From Amycolatopsis jejuensis (lineage in GTDB: Bacteria > Actinomycetota > Actinomycetes > Mycobacteriales > Pseudonocardiaceae), in NCBI RefSeq assembly GCF_000717335.1, contig NZ_JNYZ01000012.1, positions 310,001 to 374,000 on the forward strand: a DNA stretch of 64,000 bases. Direction: 5' to 3'. Shown piece after piece: positions 43,452-51,852 of the stretch (positions are counted from its first letter, which is position 1; the number at the start of each line of letters is the position of its first letter). A program made the translations under genes and the position numbers. The notes below the pieces were generated by a model. The model worked only from the letters and a program-made list of their open reading frames with translations, ran no database searches and was not told where the DNA came from.

Positions 43452-44950
43452 CGACGCACGCTGAGCGACCGGCGCCGTCCGCGCCGAAGTCGACGGCTGC
43501 CGCGGCAGCGAACGGCACGCGCTGGACGGTCGCCGCGATGATCGTGCGGCAGTTCGGCCGCCTCGGCTTCGCCGTCGTGCTGGCCCGGCTGCTGGGTCCG
43601 ACGGACTTCGGTGTCGCCGCTGCCGCGACGGTGTACATCTCGCTCACCGCGGTGCTGCTCGAGGCCGGGTTGTCGTCCAGCATCGTGCAGAAGCCGGACC
43701 TGCGGCCGCAGGACGAGGGCGTCACCTTCTGGTCGCTGGTCGCCATCGGGCTCGCGATGGCCGGGGTCACCGTGCTGTTCTCCGACGAGATCGCGTCGTT
43801 CCTCGACGTACCCGATCTCGGCCCGGTGCTGATCGCGCTTGCGGCCAGCCCGGTGCTCAAGGGAGTGTCCAATGTGGCCGCTGCGAAACTGCAGCGGAAC
43901 CTGAGGTTCCGGGCGATGGCGGTCACCGAGATCGTCGGCACCCTGCTCGGCGGCATTCTCGGCGTGGTCGCGGCGGAGCTCGGGATGCGGTACTGGGCGC
44001 TGGTGGTGCAGCAGGTCGGCACCGACCTGATCGTGCTGGTGTTCTGGTTCGCCGCGGCCGGGCTGCCGAAGATCGTGGTGGACAAGGAAGCCTGGAAGTA
44101 CCTGAAGGTGTTCGGCCTGCCACTGGTCGGTGCGCAGCTGATCGGGTACAGCGCCCGCAACATCGACAACGTGGTGGTGAGCCGGTTCCTCGGGCAGACC
44201 GCGCTGTCGTACTACACGGTGCCGTACCGGATCATGCTGATCCCGGTGGGCCTGCTCGGGAACGTGGCGAACCGCGTGGCGTTCCCGGTGTTCGCGAAGG
44301 TGCAGGACGACATACCCCGGGTACGGTCGGTGTTCCTGCGGATCACCAGGGTGATCGGGCTCGTGGTGCTGCCGGGCATGCTCGGCGTGGCCGTCCTGGC
44401 CGACGATTTCGTGGAGACCATCTTCGGCGCGGAATGGCTGCCCGCGGCGCCGGTGGTGCAAGCGCTTGCGGTGACCGGAGTACTGCAGTCGCTCACTACG
44501 CCCGGCGGGTCGGTGTTCATGGGGCTCGGCCGCGCGGACGTGTCGTTCCGCTGGGCCTGGATCCCGCTCACCGTGATGGTGCCGGCGTTCTTCATCGGCC
44601 TCCCGTGGGGCGTCACGGGCGTGGCGACGGCGTACACCATCGCGACGATCGTGATCACGCCGTTCCTGGTCCGCGCGATCGGCAGGCTCGCCGGTTTCCG
44701 GCTGCGCACCTGGGTGATGACGATCCTGCCCGCGTTCATCTCCACCATGCCCGCGGTGGCGGCCGCCTGGGTGATCCACATCGTGCTGCACCAGCAGGGG
44801 ATGCCGTCGATCGTGGTGCTGGTCGCCGGGCTCGTCGTGGTGCTGGCGGGATACCTGGGGTTCCTGCGGCTGTTCTTCCCGGCACTGTTCCGTGAAGGTT
44901 TGTCGGCGGCTCGCATGCTCACCACCGGAAAACTGCTGAAAAACAGCTGA
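43448..44950 (+). CDS. Polysaccharide flippase, MOP superfamily (Wzx-type)
   Basis: A 500-residue integral membrane protein with about twelve to fourteen helices. The N-terminal RQFGRLGFAVVLARLLGPTDFGVAAAATV is the typical start of a lipopolysaccharide biosynthesis translocase of the Wzx/MATE fold. GYSARNIDNVVVSRFLG (about residue 235) fits the central conserved region. It should flip lipid-linked repeat units to the outside for the polymerase at 36192. GTG 43448 overlaps the preceding glycosyltransferase stop. Confidence 0.87.
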   Translation: MTTHAERPAPSAPKSTAAAAANGTRWTVAAMIVRQFGRLGFAVVLARLLGPTDFGVAAAATVYISLTAVLLEAGLSSSIVQKPDLRPQDEGVTFWSLVAIGLAMAGVTVLFSDEIASFLDVPDLGPVLIALAASPVLKGVSNVAAAKLQRNLRFRAMAVTEIVGTLLGGILGVVAAELGMRYWALVVQQVGTDLIVLVFWFAAAGLPKIVVDKEAWKYLKVFGLPLVGAQLIGYSARNIDNVVVSRFLGQTALSYYTVPYRIMLIPVGLLGNVANRVAFPVFAKVQDDIPRVRSVFLRITRVIGLVVLPGMLGVAVLADDFVETIFGAEWLPAAPVVQALAVTGVLQSLTTPGGSVFMGLGRADVSFRWAWIPLTVMVPAFFIGLPWGVTGVATAYTIATIVITPFLVRAIGRLAGFRLRTWVMTILPAFISTMPAVAAAWVIHIVLHQQGMPSIVVLVAGLVVVLAGYLGFLRLFFPALFREGLSAARMLTTGKLLKNS

Positions 44951-45092
44951 TCCGACGGTCACGGTCGGGTGAATTCGGAAACATCTGGCGTTCCCGATGC
45001 GATTTCCCGGATGACGGATCGGCTCGGCGCATCGCCGGGCCCGTTGCCTTGCAACGGAATCAGTGCCGGGTTGGTGAATCGGGGAGGATCCC

Positions 45093-45506
45093 TTGGCCGC
45101 ACAGCTGCTCGCGTATGTACTGCTGGGCCTCCATTTCGTGATCCTCGCTTACCTGGTGTTCGGCGGATTCGTGGCGTGGAAATGGCCGCGCACGTTGTTC
45201 GCCCACATTCCGCTCGTGGTGTGGGGAGTTGTCAGCTCGGTGTTCCAGCTCGACTGCCCGGTCACCGAGGCGGAGAACTGGGCGCGTTCGGCGGGCGGAA
45301 TGGCGCAGTACGACCACGGCTTCATCGAGACGTACATCGCCGGGGTGTTCTACGACCCGCACCACGTCAACCGTTTCCGCGCGGTGGTGGGGTTCTTCGT
45401 CGCGGTCGGCTGGGTCGGCTCCTGGTGGTACGCGCGCCGTCGCCGAGCGGTCCGGCGGCTGCTCACCACCGCGGTGTCCAGCCCGCCAAGAGTGCCGGTG
45501 AAATAA
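45093..45506 (+). CDS. DUF2784-type small membrane protein
   Basis: A 137-residue protein with about three transmembrane helices (AYVLLGLHFVILAYLVFGG, then IPLVVWGVVSSVFQLDCPVTEAENWAR, and a later one near FFVAVGWVGSWWYARRR). The CPVTEAENWAR segment and ETYIAGVFYDP fit the family of unknown-function membrane proteins with that domain name. TTG 45093 is chosen because GGGAGGATCCC precedes it. It ends at a clear terminator. Confidence 0.75.
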   Translation: MAAQLLAYVLLGLHFVILAYLVFGGFVAWKWPRTLFAHIPLVVWGVVSSVFQLDCPVTEAENWARSAGGMAQYDHGFIETYIAGVFYDPHHVNRFRAVVGFFVAVGWVGSWWYARRRRAVRRLLTTAVSSPPRVPVK

Positions 45507-45509
45507 TCC

Positions 45510-45548
45510 GGGCCGGTCCCCGCGGAGGGAGACCGGCCCGTTGTGTTT
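45510..45548. terminator. Bidirectional terminator hairpin
   Basis: A 9-bp perfect stem (GGGCCGGTC, GACCGGCCC) with a 12-base loop followed by GTTGTGTTT. It lies between the stop at 45506 and the convergent gene at 45561, so it can serve both. Confidence 0.75.
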
Positions 45549-45560
45549 CCGGAGGGGTTT

Positions 45561-46607
45561 TCAGACCTTGGCGTTGTCCGTGACGTCCGTGCACTCCGCG
45601 GCCTTGGTGGGACTCTTCTCCGGCACCCGGCGCAGCCACGCCTCGCGCCAGTAGATGTAGTCCGAACGCGGGCAGTAGCGGTTGAACTGACCGGCGCAGT
45701 TGACCTGGTCGATCACGACACAGTCGCGCAGCTTCAGCATCCGCCCGGTGACCTCGTCGACGATCTTCTCGATCTTCCCGAGCACCCGCCCGCGACGGCC
45801 CGCGTACGGCAGCATTTCCGCGTCGAACCACAGGCCGCGGTTGCGGTTGTTCGGCCCGAGCGCGGACATGATCTCGTCCTTGCTCTTCACCTCGACCATT
45901 TCGCCCGGCTGGAGACCGAGCCCGGCGGCGGGCTGCTTCGCGGCGCCAGTGCCGCGGTAGAACGGGTAGAAGGCGCCCTCACGGATGCGCAGCCGAGAGG
46001 GCAGTTTCCGGGACAGCTTCTGGAAGTTGTTGAACGCCGACAGCCCCAGGCTGCGCAGCGTGGCGCCCAGCGGGACGTTGCCGGTGCGCACGTCGTCCAC
46101 GTACTGCCGCCAGTCCTGCACCGGCAGGTACGAGGTCGCGCGGACCAGCTCGGTCGCCTGGCAGCGGTAGAGCGGCTCGCCGTCGGTGTCGGTGCCCGCA
46201 CTGGTACCGGACTCGATCACCTCGAGCGGCAGCGGGATCGTGCCGGCGTGCGGCCGCTCGGGCCGGATCGGGCTGCCGTCGGCGCGTTCGAGCCATTCCT
46301 CCTTGAAGAACAGCTGACACCCGGCCTGGCACCCACCGTGCGCACTCCCGTCACACCGCGCCCCGACGAGGTGCACCGCGTAATCCATGCGCCGCGTGGT
46401 GCCCTTGTGGTTGATGGTGTCGCACGTCTTGTGCGCGCTGAGGTGCACCGGCAGCTCACGCCCGGCGAACTTGAGGGTCTCCGGCATCAGCGGAAGCCCG
46501 TCGACGGTGCCGTTCTGATCGAGGGTCGCCAGTATTTCCTCGGCGCTGCGCACCCGCACGCGTTCTCCGGTGTGCAGAACGGGACGGGGTGGTGGGCTGG
46601 CGGACAT
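45561..46607 (-). CDS. Orphan protein with duplicated Cys-containing module
   Basis: A 348-residue protein I do not recognise. Two copies of a module are visible. The first is residues about 14-108 (GERVRVRSAEEILATLD, GLPLMPETLKFAGREL, CDGSAHGGCQAGCQLFFKEE, then WL). The second is about 253-338 (GEMVEVKSKDEIMSALG, GLWFDAEMLPYAGRRG, CAGQFNRYCPRSDYIYWREA, then WL). Conserved Cys and His could bind metal. The linker carries SYLPVQDWRQYVDDVRTG and a Phe/Leu-rich segment. No signal or membrane segment. ATG 46607 was chosen for the GGGAG five bases upstream. Its position at the edge of the polysaccharide locus hints at a related role, without proof. Confidence 0.65.
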   Translation of the reverse strand: MSASPPPRPVLHTGERVRVRSAEEILATLDQNGTVDGLPLMPETLKFAGRELPVHLSAHKTCDTINHKGTTRRMDYAVHLVGARCDGSAHGGCQAGCQLFFKEEWLERADGSPIRPERPHAGTIPLPLEVIESGTSAGTDTDGEPLYRCQATELVRATSYLPVQDWRQYVDDVRTGNVPLGATLRSLGLSAFNNFQKLSRKLPSRLRIREGAFYPFYRGTGAAKQPAAGLGLQPGEMVEVKSKDEIMSALGPNNRNRGLWFDAEMLPYAGRRGRVLGKIEKIVDEVTGRMLKLRDCVVIDQVNCAGQFNRYCPRSDYIYWREAWLRRVPEKSPTKAAECTDVTDNAKV

Positions 46608-46704
46608 GGTCACTCCCTGGATGCACCGAGCGGTCGTCCAGGATGTCGCTGCCGCGCCCCGCTTTCGTTACGGTGATCGGGTACCGGGATCGAGTTGGAT
46701 GACG

Positions 46705-46845
46705 TCAGAGTTTCTCCGCGGCGGTCTTCGCGAGCAGGCCGGGGTGCCCGTGCGCCCGCGACAGGTGCGCTGCCAGGAATTCCAGCGTGGTACCGCCTTC
46801 GTGCTTCGACGGGCCGAAGTTCGCGATCCGGAAGACGTGATCCAT
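46705..46845 (-). pseudogene. Remnant of an F420-type (LLM) oxidoreductase
   Basis: A 46-residue open frame that aligns with parts of the gene beside it: MDHVFRIANFGPSKHE matches MDHFFQIRSVGPSDHD, LEFLAAHLSRA matches VGYLAAHTSRA, and HPGLLAKTA matches HPGLLAKAI, with a missing stretch of about 10 residues between the last two. It looks like a shrunken copy of an LLM-family gene. Three bases separate its ATG from the stop of the intact gene. Confidence 0.5.
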
Positions 46846-46848
46846 GTT

Positions 46849-47724
46849 TCAGGCGAGCGCCCCCGCGGCGGGAATGACGTCCTTCGCGAACCTCTCGATC
46901 AACCTCAGATCCGGTATCCCCGGCATCGCGCCGAGCACGGCGTCCGCACCCAGGCCATGCAGCCGTTCCAGCTCGGTGAGCAGTTCGCCGGTTTTCTCCC
47001 CGTTCGGCCCGATGTCCAGCCGGTGGTACACGGTTTTGGTGATCTCCGCGTAGTCGCGGCCTTCGTTCTCGCAATGCTGCTTGAGCACGTCCAGCTTGTG
47101 TTCGAGTTCCGGGCTGTTGAAGAGGTTGCACGCGTCGCCGTACTTCGCGACGAAGCGGAGCGTCTTCTTTTCTCCGCCGCCGCCGATCATGATCTGCGGG
47201 CGCGGGCGTTGCAGGGCCGGTGGGACGTTCAGCAGCCGCTCCGCGGTGAAGTGCTTGCTCGTGAACGGGTCGTCGGCTTCGCCCCACATCTGGAGTACGT
47301 ACTGCAGCGTTTCCTCGAGCAGTTCGAAGCGTTCCTTCGTCGGCGGGAACGGGAAACCGAGGCCGCGCGATTCTTCCTCGTTCCATCCGGCGCCGATGCC
47401 GAGCACGGCTCGTCCGCCGGACAGTACGTCGAGCGTCGTGATCGCTTTGGCGAGCAGGCCGGGGTGCCGGTACAGCGCGCCGGTGATGACGGTGAGCAGC
47501 TTGGCCCGCGACGTGTGCGCGGCAAGGTAGCCGACCGTCGTGTACGCCTCGAGCATGTCGTGGTCGCTCGGCCCGACGCTGCGGATCTGGAAGAAATGGT
47601 CCATTACGGCGAGATACGCGAAACCGGCATCGTCCGCGGCCCGCGCCACCGCGGCGAGGTCGGTGCCGAGCGTGGCGGGCCCGCCCGCCCAGGTGAAGTC
47701 GGGGATCTGGAGTCCGAGGTCCAT
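46849..47724 (-). CDS. LLM-class F420-dependent oxidoreductase
   Basis: A luciferase-like TIM-barrel enzyme of 291 residues. Family blocks are FAYLAVMDHFFQI near residue 43, LTVITGALYRHPGLLAKAI (about 78), LDVLSGGRAVLGIGAGWNEEE (about 97) and RPQIMIGGGGEKKTLR (about 175). In actinobacteria this subfamily usually uses coenzyme F420; the substrate cannot be inferred. ATG 47724 fits the family N-terminus (MDLGLQIPDFTW), although the GGAGGA lies too close to it; a start ten codons upstream is the alternative. Confidence 0.87.
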   Translation of the reverse strand: MDLGLQIPDFTWAGGPATLGTDLAAVARAADDAGFAYLAVMDHFFQIRSVGPSDHDMLEAYTTVGYLAAHTSRAKLLTVITGALYRHPGLLAKAITTLDVLSGGRAVLGIGAGWNEEESRGLGFPFPPTKERFELLEETLQYVLQMWGEADDPFTSKHFTAERLLNVPPALQRPRPQIMIGGGGEKKTLRFVAKYGDACNLFNSPELEHKLDVLKQHCENEGRDYAEITKTVYHRLDIGPNGEKTGELLTELERLHGLGADAVLGAMPGIPDLRLIERFAKDVIPAAGALA

Positions 47725-47762
47725 TCCTCCACGGTATACCTGGAGTGACTTCACCTGTGCGG

Positions 47763-48725
47763 TCAGAAATCACGCACGATCGTGACGGTGCCGTGCAGCG
47801 GATCGGTCACGTACACCGCGCGCGTGTGCGGGTCCACCGCCACGTCGCCGGGGTTCACCCCGAGACTCAGCTCGCCAGACAGCATTTGCTGCCGTCCGTC
47901 TACTCGCGACAGTCCATTTTGGCCGCCGTTGGTGTACACGGTATCGCTGCCTTGGTGCACCGCAAGGGAAGACGCTTCACTGCGCAGCAACACGGTTTTC
48001 GTCTGAGTCCGGTTTGGACCGTCGACAATGGACAGATGGTGGATCGCCGAATTCGCCACGTACACCGTCCCGCTGCGCTGGTGCACGGCGACGCCGGTGG
48101 GGGAGGTACCGACCTCGACACTGCCGGTGAACGCGCCCGCATCGAGGTCACAGATCTCGACGGTGTTCGTGTCCGGGCTGGTGCAATAGGCACGTCGGCG
48201 CCCAAGATCGAGCGCAATTCCGGCGAGCCCTTGTTTCGGCGCGGGCAACATCTTTTGCTGGCTGAGGCTGACGGCGTCGATTACCGCGAAAGTGCCGGTT
48301 TCGCCGCTGACCGCGTACACGAGCCCGGCGGTGGAGTCGATCGCGAGCGACGACGCACCGGCGCCCGCGCTCACGACGCTCAGCAACCGGTGGGTACGGC
48401 AGTCGAAAGCGAGCACGGTGCCGCTGGGCGGGTTGGCGACGTAAATCCGGTCGGCATCCACCGCGATGTCACTCGGCGCCCCGCCCACCGTGAGCATGGA
48501 GACGACGCGCGCGGCGCTCGGGTCGATCACCGCGACCGAGCCGGACGCCGGGTCGACCGCGTAGACGAGCCCCGTGACCGGGCTCACCGCGAGGGCGGAA
48601 AGCGCCCCGCCGACCTGCACCGGGGTGACCCGCCCAGCGGCGCCCGCTGTGGGAGTCACTGTGGCGGTCAACGCCGCGGTGACCAGCGCGAAGACACCCC
48701 GCCGGGACATCTGCGGACCTCGCAT
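47763..48725 (-). CDS. Secreted YncE-like beta-propeller protein
   Basis: A 320-residue protein with a signal peptide (SRRGVFALVTAALTATVTPT, cut near AGAAG). The mature part is a string of about seven beta-propeller blades of the type LAVSPVTGLVYAVDPASGSV, IAVDADRIYVANPPSGTV, LAIDSTAGLVYAVSGETGTF and VAVDPHTRAVYVTDP. Such proteins usually bind ligands or partners outside the cell and have no catalytic motif. AGGTGAG lies before ATG 48725; ATG 48710 is the alternative. Confidence 0.82.
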   Translation of the reverse strand: MRGPQMSRRGVFALVTAALTATVTPTAGAAGRVTPVQVGGALSALAVSPVTGLVYAVDPASGSVAVIDPSAARVVSMLTVGGAPSDIAVDADRIYVANPPSGTVLAFDCRTHRLLSVVSAGAGASSLAIDSTAGLVYAVSGETGTFAVIDAVSLSQQKMLPAPKQGLAGIALDLGRRRAYCTSPDTNTVEICDLDAGAFTGSVEVGTSPTGVAVHQRSGTVYVANSAIHHLSIVDGPNRTQTKTVLLRSEASSLAVHQGSDTVYTNGGQNGLSRVDGRQQMLSGELSLGVNPGDVAVDPHTRAVYVTDPLHGTVTIVRDF

Positions 48726-48858
48726 CGCTCACCTGCCGGTCGGTTGGGTTGCCCGCCGACCCTAACCCGGGCGAGGATCATGCGAAGGAACTTCGGGTCC
48801 CCCGATCGCGTTGTTTCCGGTGGGTAACCGACGCGAGAGGTGGACGGAGGCGAGCGGC

Positions 48859-49707
48859 GTGCACCGGCATCACAACGGCTTGAAGACAGCGCTGCTGCTC
48901 GGCCTGCTGTCGGCGATCATCATCGGGATCAGCGGGTTGTTCGGCCGCGGTGCGCTGGTGATCGGCCTGATCGTGGCGCTCGGCATGAACGCGTTCGCGT
49001 ACTTCAACTCCGAGAAGATGGCCCTGCGGGCAATGCACGCGCGGCCGGTGTCGGAAGTCGAGCAGCCGGTGATGTACCGGATCGTGCGCGAACTGGCCAC
49101 GTCCGCCCGGCAGCCGATGCCGGCGCTGTACGTGAGCCCGACGGTCGCGCCGAACGCTTTCGCCACCGGCCGCAACCCGCAGCACGCGGCGGTCTGCTGC
49201 ACCACGGGAATCCTGGACCTGCTGGACGAACGCGAGCTGCGCGCAGTCCTCGGCCACGAGCTGTCCCACGTGTACAACCGCGACATCCTGATCTCCTGCG
49301 TCGCGGGCGCGCTGGCGAGCGTGGTGAGCGTATTGGCCAACATCGCCTTCTTCTTCGGCGGCAACGACCGCGAAGGCAACCCATTCGTGTCCCTGCTGCT
49401 GGTGCTGGTCGGCCCCATCGCAGCCGGAGTGATCAAAATGTCGGTAAGCCGCTCCCGCGAGTACCAAGCAGACGCCTCCGGCGCTGAACTGACCGGCGAC
49501 CCACTCGCCCTGGCCTCGGCCCTCCGCAAACTGGAACGTGGCACCCGCGCCGCCCCGCTGGCCCCGGAGCCGGCAGTCGTGTCGCAGTCACACCTGATGA
49601 TCGCCAACCCATTCCGCCCGGGCGCAGGCCTGAGCAAGATGTTCTCCACCCATCCGCCGATCGAAGACCGAATCCGCCGCCTGGAAGAAATGGCCCGCGG
49701 CCGCTAG
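48859..49707 (+). CDS. htpX: M48 family membrane metalloprotease (HtpX-like)
   Basis: A zinc protease of 282 residues for membrane-protein quality control. Two N-terminal helices ([37 protein letters not shown]) are followed by the catalytic site [14 protein letters not shown] (H-E-x-x-H, about residue 133) and a third-ligand Glu in [15 protein letters not shown] (about 198). Two more helices lie between. GTG 48859 was chosen because ACGGAGG precedes it; a TTG at 48811 gives an unlikely extension. Confidence 0.92.
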   Translation: MHRHHNGLKTALLLGLLSAIIIGISGLFGRGALVIGLIVALGMNAFAYFNSEKMALRAMHARPVSEVEQPVMYRIVRELATSARQPMPALYVSPTVAPNAFATGRNPQHAAVCCTTGILDLLDERELRAVLGHELSHVYNRDILISCVAGALASVVSVLANIAFFFGGNDREGNPFVSLLLVLVGPIAAGVIKMSVSRSREYQADASGAELTGDPLALASALRKLERGTRAAPLAPEPAVVSQSHLMIANPFRPGAGLSKMFSTHPPIEDRIRRLEEMARGR

Positions 49708-49734
49708 CCCCCTCCGTGCGCGCCCGGCGTGCCG

Positions 49735-50547
49735 CTAGCCCCATTCAGCGGTGGCCGGGTCGATCCCGTGGGCGGCGGCGTTCGCGAAAATCACGTCCCG
49801 CAACCACGCCGCCAACCCGGGCGCAAGCGCGTCGTAATACGCCGCATACCCCGGATCCGCCACGAACCGCCGACCCAGACACACCTGCATCGCATGCGTG
49901 CAAGCGAAATACCGCGACAACGCCGCCCGATGCCGCTCCGCCAGAATGTTCCCCTCCACCGACCCCGGCTCGACCGCGGACCGACAGCCAGCGGCCAGGT
50001 CAGCATTGAGGCTTTCGTGCTCGGCAGCGACCCGCCGCCAGTCCTCCGGCGTCAGATCCGTGGTCCGCTCGCGGTATTCCGCCCACTGCACCGTGTCACC
50101 CCAGCGCTGCGAGGCTTCCTGGACCCACCCCGGATCCCAATCGGACCCGAAGATCTCCACCTGCTCCACCGGCGTCAGCTGAATCCCCCCACGCGTCGCC
50201 GCCATCATCCGCTCCACCGCGGACACCATGTGCTGCAGCCGCCCGATCCGCTCCCGCAGCTCGCGCAGCTGCCGGGCGAGATGGGCATGCGCGTCGGCAG
50301 CAGGGTCGTCGAGGATCCCCCCGATCTCCGACAACGGGAACCCGAGCTCCCGGTAAACGAGCACCCGGTGAATCCGCGCCACGTCCCCGCCGGAGTACAC
50401 CCGGTAGCCGGACCGAGTGCGCGCACTCGGCCGCACCAGGCCGACCGAGTCCCAGTGATGCAGCGTCTTCACACTCACGCCGACGAGCGTCGCCGCGCGC
50501 CCGACGGTGAGGCCGTCCTCCGTCACGACCTCAGTGTCGCAGCTCAC
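49735..50547 (-). CDS. MerR family regulator with TipAS-type drug-sensing domain
   Basis: A 270-residue regulator. The N-terminal MerR HTH (LTVGRAATLVGVSVKTLHHW, SGYRVYSGGDVARIHR) spans residues about 10-75, with a dimerisation coiled coil to about 120. The C-terminal about 140 residues (YRERTTDLTPEDWRRVAAEH; HAMQVCLGRRFVADPGYAAYYD) match the antibiotic-binding TipAS domain of TipAL. It usually activates its own operon on binding thiopeptides or other ligands. GTG 50547 overlaps the stop of the VOC gene (GTGA), so the pair is coupled. Confidence 0.9.
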   Translation of the reverse strand: MSCDTEVVTEDGLTVGRAATLVGVSVKTLHHWDSVGLVRPSARTRSGYRVYSGGDVARIHRVLVYRELGFPLSEIGGILDDPAADAHAHLARQLRELRERIGRLQHMVSAVERMMAATRGGIQLTPVEQVEIFGSDWDPGWVQEASQRWGDTVQWAEYRERTTDLTPEDWRRVAAEHESLNADLAAGCRSAVEPGSVEGNILAERHRAALSRYFACTHAMQVCLGRRFVADPGYAAYYDALAPGLAAWLRDVIFANAAAHGIDPATAEWG

Positions 50548-51029
50548 GCCCCCGGAATCTCGATACCCACTGCCCGCAACCGGTCGGCCACCGCACTACC
50601 CGGCTCGATCGGCTGCGCCGCAGTCATCACGACGCTCGTACCTTCCGGCGTGACCACCGTGAGGTCCATCGAGTTCCACGGCATCTCCTCCGGCCCGGAC
50701 GTACACCCGGGCAGCAACTCCGCACACCGCCGCCCGATCTCGTCGAGTTCCCCGAGCACGCAAGAGAAACTGACGCTCGCCCCTTGCCGGGCCATGGGCG
50801 CGGCCTTGAGCAACACGTCCTGAAACGCCCAGCGGCGCAGGTGCACCAACTGCCCGGGAATGGTGAACAGGTTGCTGAAGCCGAGCCCGCGAAGCCAGAA
50901 ATCGGTGGAAGCATCGAGGTCGGCGGTGGGCACGTTGAGGAACATGGGCATGCCATAGATGCCGAGGTAGTTCCCGGGAGAAACCGCATCGAAGGCGGGA
51001 ATGGGAACGGGGCTGCGGAATTCGTCCAT
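50544..51029 (-). CDS. VOC (glyoxalase/bleomycin-resistance) family protein
   Basis: A 161-residue protein with vicinal-oxygen-chelate folds: GMPMFLNVPTADLDASTDFW and LGFSNLFTIPGQLVHLRRW at the start, then SVSFSCVLGELDEIGRRCAE and VTPEGTSVVM. Such proteins bind or inactivate small molecules. Coupled translation with the TipA-like regulator suggests a ligand-responsive resistance unit (inference). ATG 51029 starts the fold; an AGGAGG about 18 bases upstream is rather far, and the longer frame runs through tRNA-Tyr, so it is rejected. Confidence 0.8.
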   Translation of the reverse strand: MDEFRSPVPIPAFDAVSPGNYLGIYGMPMFLNVPTADLDASTDFWLRGLGFSNLFTIPGQLVHLRRWAFQDVLLKAAPMARQGASVSFSCVLGELDEIGRRCAELLPGCTSGPEEMPWNSMDLTVVTPEGTSVVMTAAQPIEPGSAVADRLRAVGIEIPGA

Positions 51030-51092
51030 GCGCTCGATGGTGAAGCCTCCTGCTGCCGGAGGGTCAAGCGCCGGACGCCGAAAACGAAAACA

Positions 51093-51113
51093 CCCCCGGA
51101 CCAGTGCCGGGGG
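51093..51113 (-). terminator. Terminator after tRNA-Tyr
   Basis: A 7-bp perfect stem (CCCCCGG, CCGGGGG) with a 7-base loop, followed on the minus strand by TGTTTTCGTTTTC. A classic intrinsic terminator directly after the tRNA. Confidence 0.8.
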
Positions 51114-51116
51114 CGA

Positions 51117-51201
51117 TGGTGGCAGGTGAGGGATTCGAACCCCCGAAGGCTGAGCCGTCTGATTTACAGTCAGATCCCTTTGGCCGCTTGGGTAACCTGC
51201 C
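51117..51201 (-). tRNA. tRNA-Tyr (anticodon GTA), CCA encoded
   Basis: An 85-nt class II tRNA with acceptor stem GGCAGGT pairing with ACCTGCC, discriminator A and encoded CCA. The anticodon loop reads CTGTAAA with GTA at the decoding positions. The T-loop GGTTCGAATCC is intact, and a long variable arm lies between. Confidence 0.96.
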
Positions 51202-51318
51202 ATAGCCGGGTGAACCGGCCGGGTAGAAGGATACCCAACCGTCCGCGGGCCGGGTCAACCGGGATGCCCGGCGCTAGGCTGGTGGCCCCTGACGAGCGAA
51301 GACGAGGTGTGAGTACAC

Positions 51319-51810
51319 GTGGCGGATCCCTCTTTCGACGTGGTGAGCAAGGTCGACCGCCAGGAGGTGGACAACGCGCTCAACCAGGCAGGCAAGGAGC
51401 TCGGCACGCGGTTCGACTTCCGCGGCACCGGCACCGGCATCAGCTGGGCGGGCGAGGAAGCCATCACTGTCGAGTCGGAGACCGAGGAGCGCGCGCTGGC
51501 CGCGGTGGAGGTCTTCAAGGAGAAGCTGATCAAGCGGAACATCTCGCTGAAGGCATTCGAGGCCGGCGAGCCCGCGATCTCCGGCAAGACGTACAAGATC
51601 AGCGGCAAGATCCTGCAGGGCATCGCCTCGGACAAGGCGAAGCAGATCGCGAAGTTCATCCGCGACGAGGGCCCGAAGGGCGTCCAGGCCCAGATCCAGG
51701 GCGACCAGCTGCGGGTGTCGGGCAAGAAGAAGGACCAGCTGCAGGACGTGATCGCGTTGCTGAAGGGCAAGGACTTCGAGATCGCCCTTCAGTTCACCAA
51801 CTACCGGTGA
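51319..51810 (+). CDS. YajQ family cyclic di-GMP-binding protein
   Basis: A 163-residue protein of the YajQ fold (two ferredoxin-like repeats). [20 protein letters not shown] at the N-terminus, [15 protein letters not shown], and [20 protein letters not shown] are near-invariant in the family. In several bacteria YajQ binds c-di-GMP; a GGDEF-EAL protein is encoded 8 kb away. GTG 51319 is the standard start. It is followed by a strong terminator. Confidence 0.95.
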   Translation: MADPSFDVVSKVDRQEVDNALNQAGKELGTRFDFRGTGTGISWAGEEAITVESETEERALAAVEVFKEKLIKRNISLKAFEAGEPAISGKTYKISGKILQGIASDKAKQIAKFIRDEGPKGVQAQIQGDQLRVSGKKKDQLQDVIALLKGKDFEIALQFTNYR

Positions 51811-51815
51811 CCTGC

Positions 51816-51846
51816 GCGGGCCTCCGGCACACCACCGGAGGCCCGC
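51816..51846. terminator. Bidirectional terminator hairpin
   Basis: A 12-bp perfect stem (GCGGGCCTCCGG and its complement) with a 7-base loop between the stops of the YajQ gene and the convergent lipoprotein gene. CCCCCCTT follows on the plus strand. Confidence 0.75.
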
Positions 51847-51852
51847 CCCCCT

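Noticed and set aside
51030..51203. Upstream extension of the VOC protein
   Set aside because: It would be translated through the tRNA-Tyr gene and its terminator.
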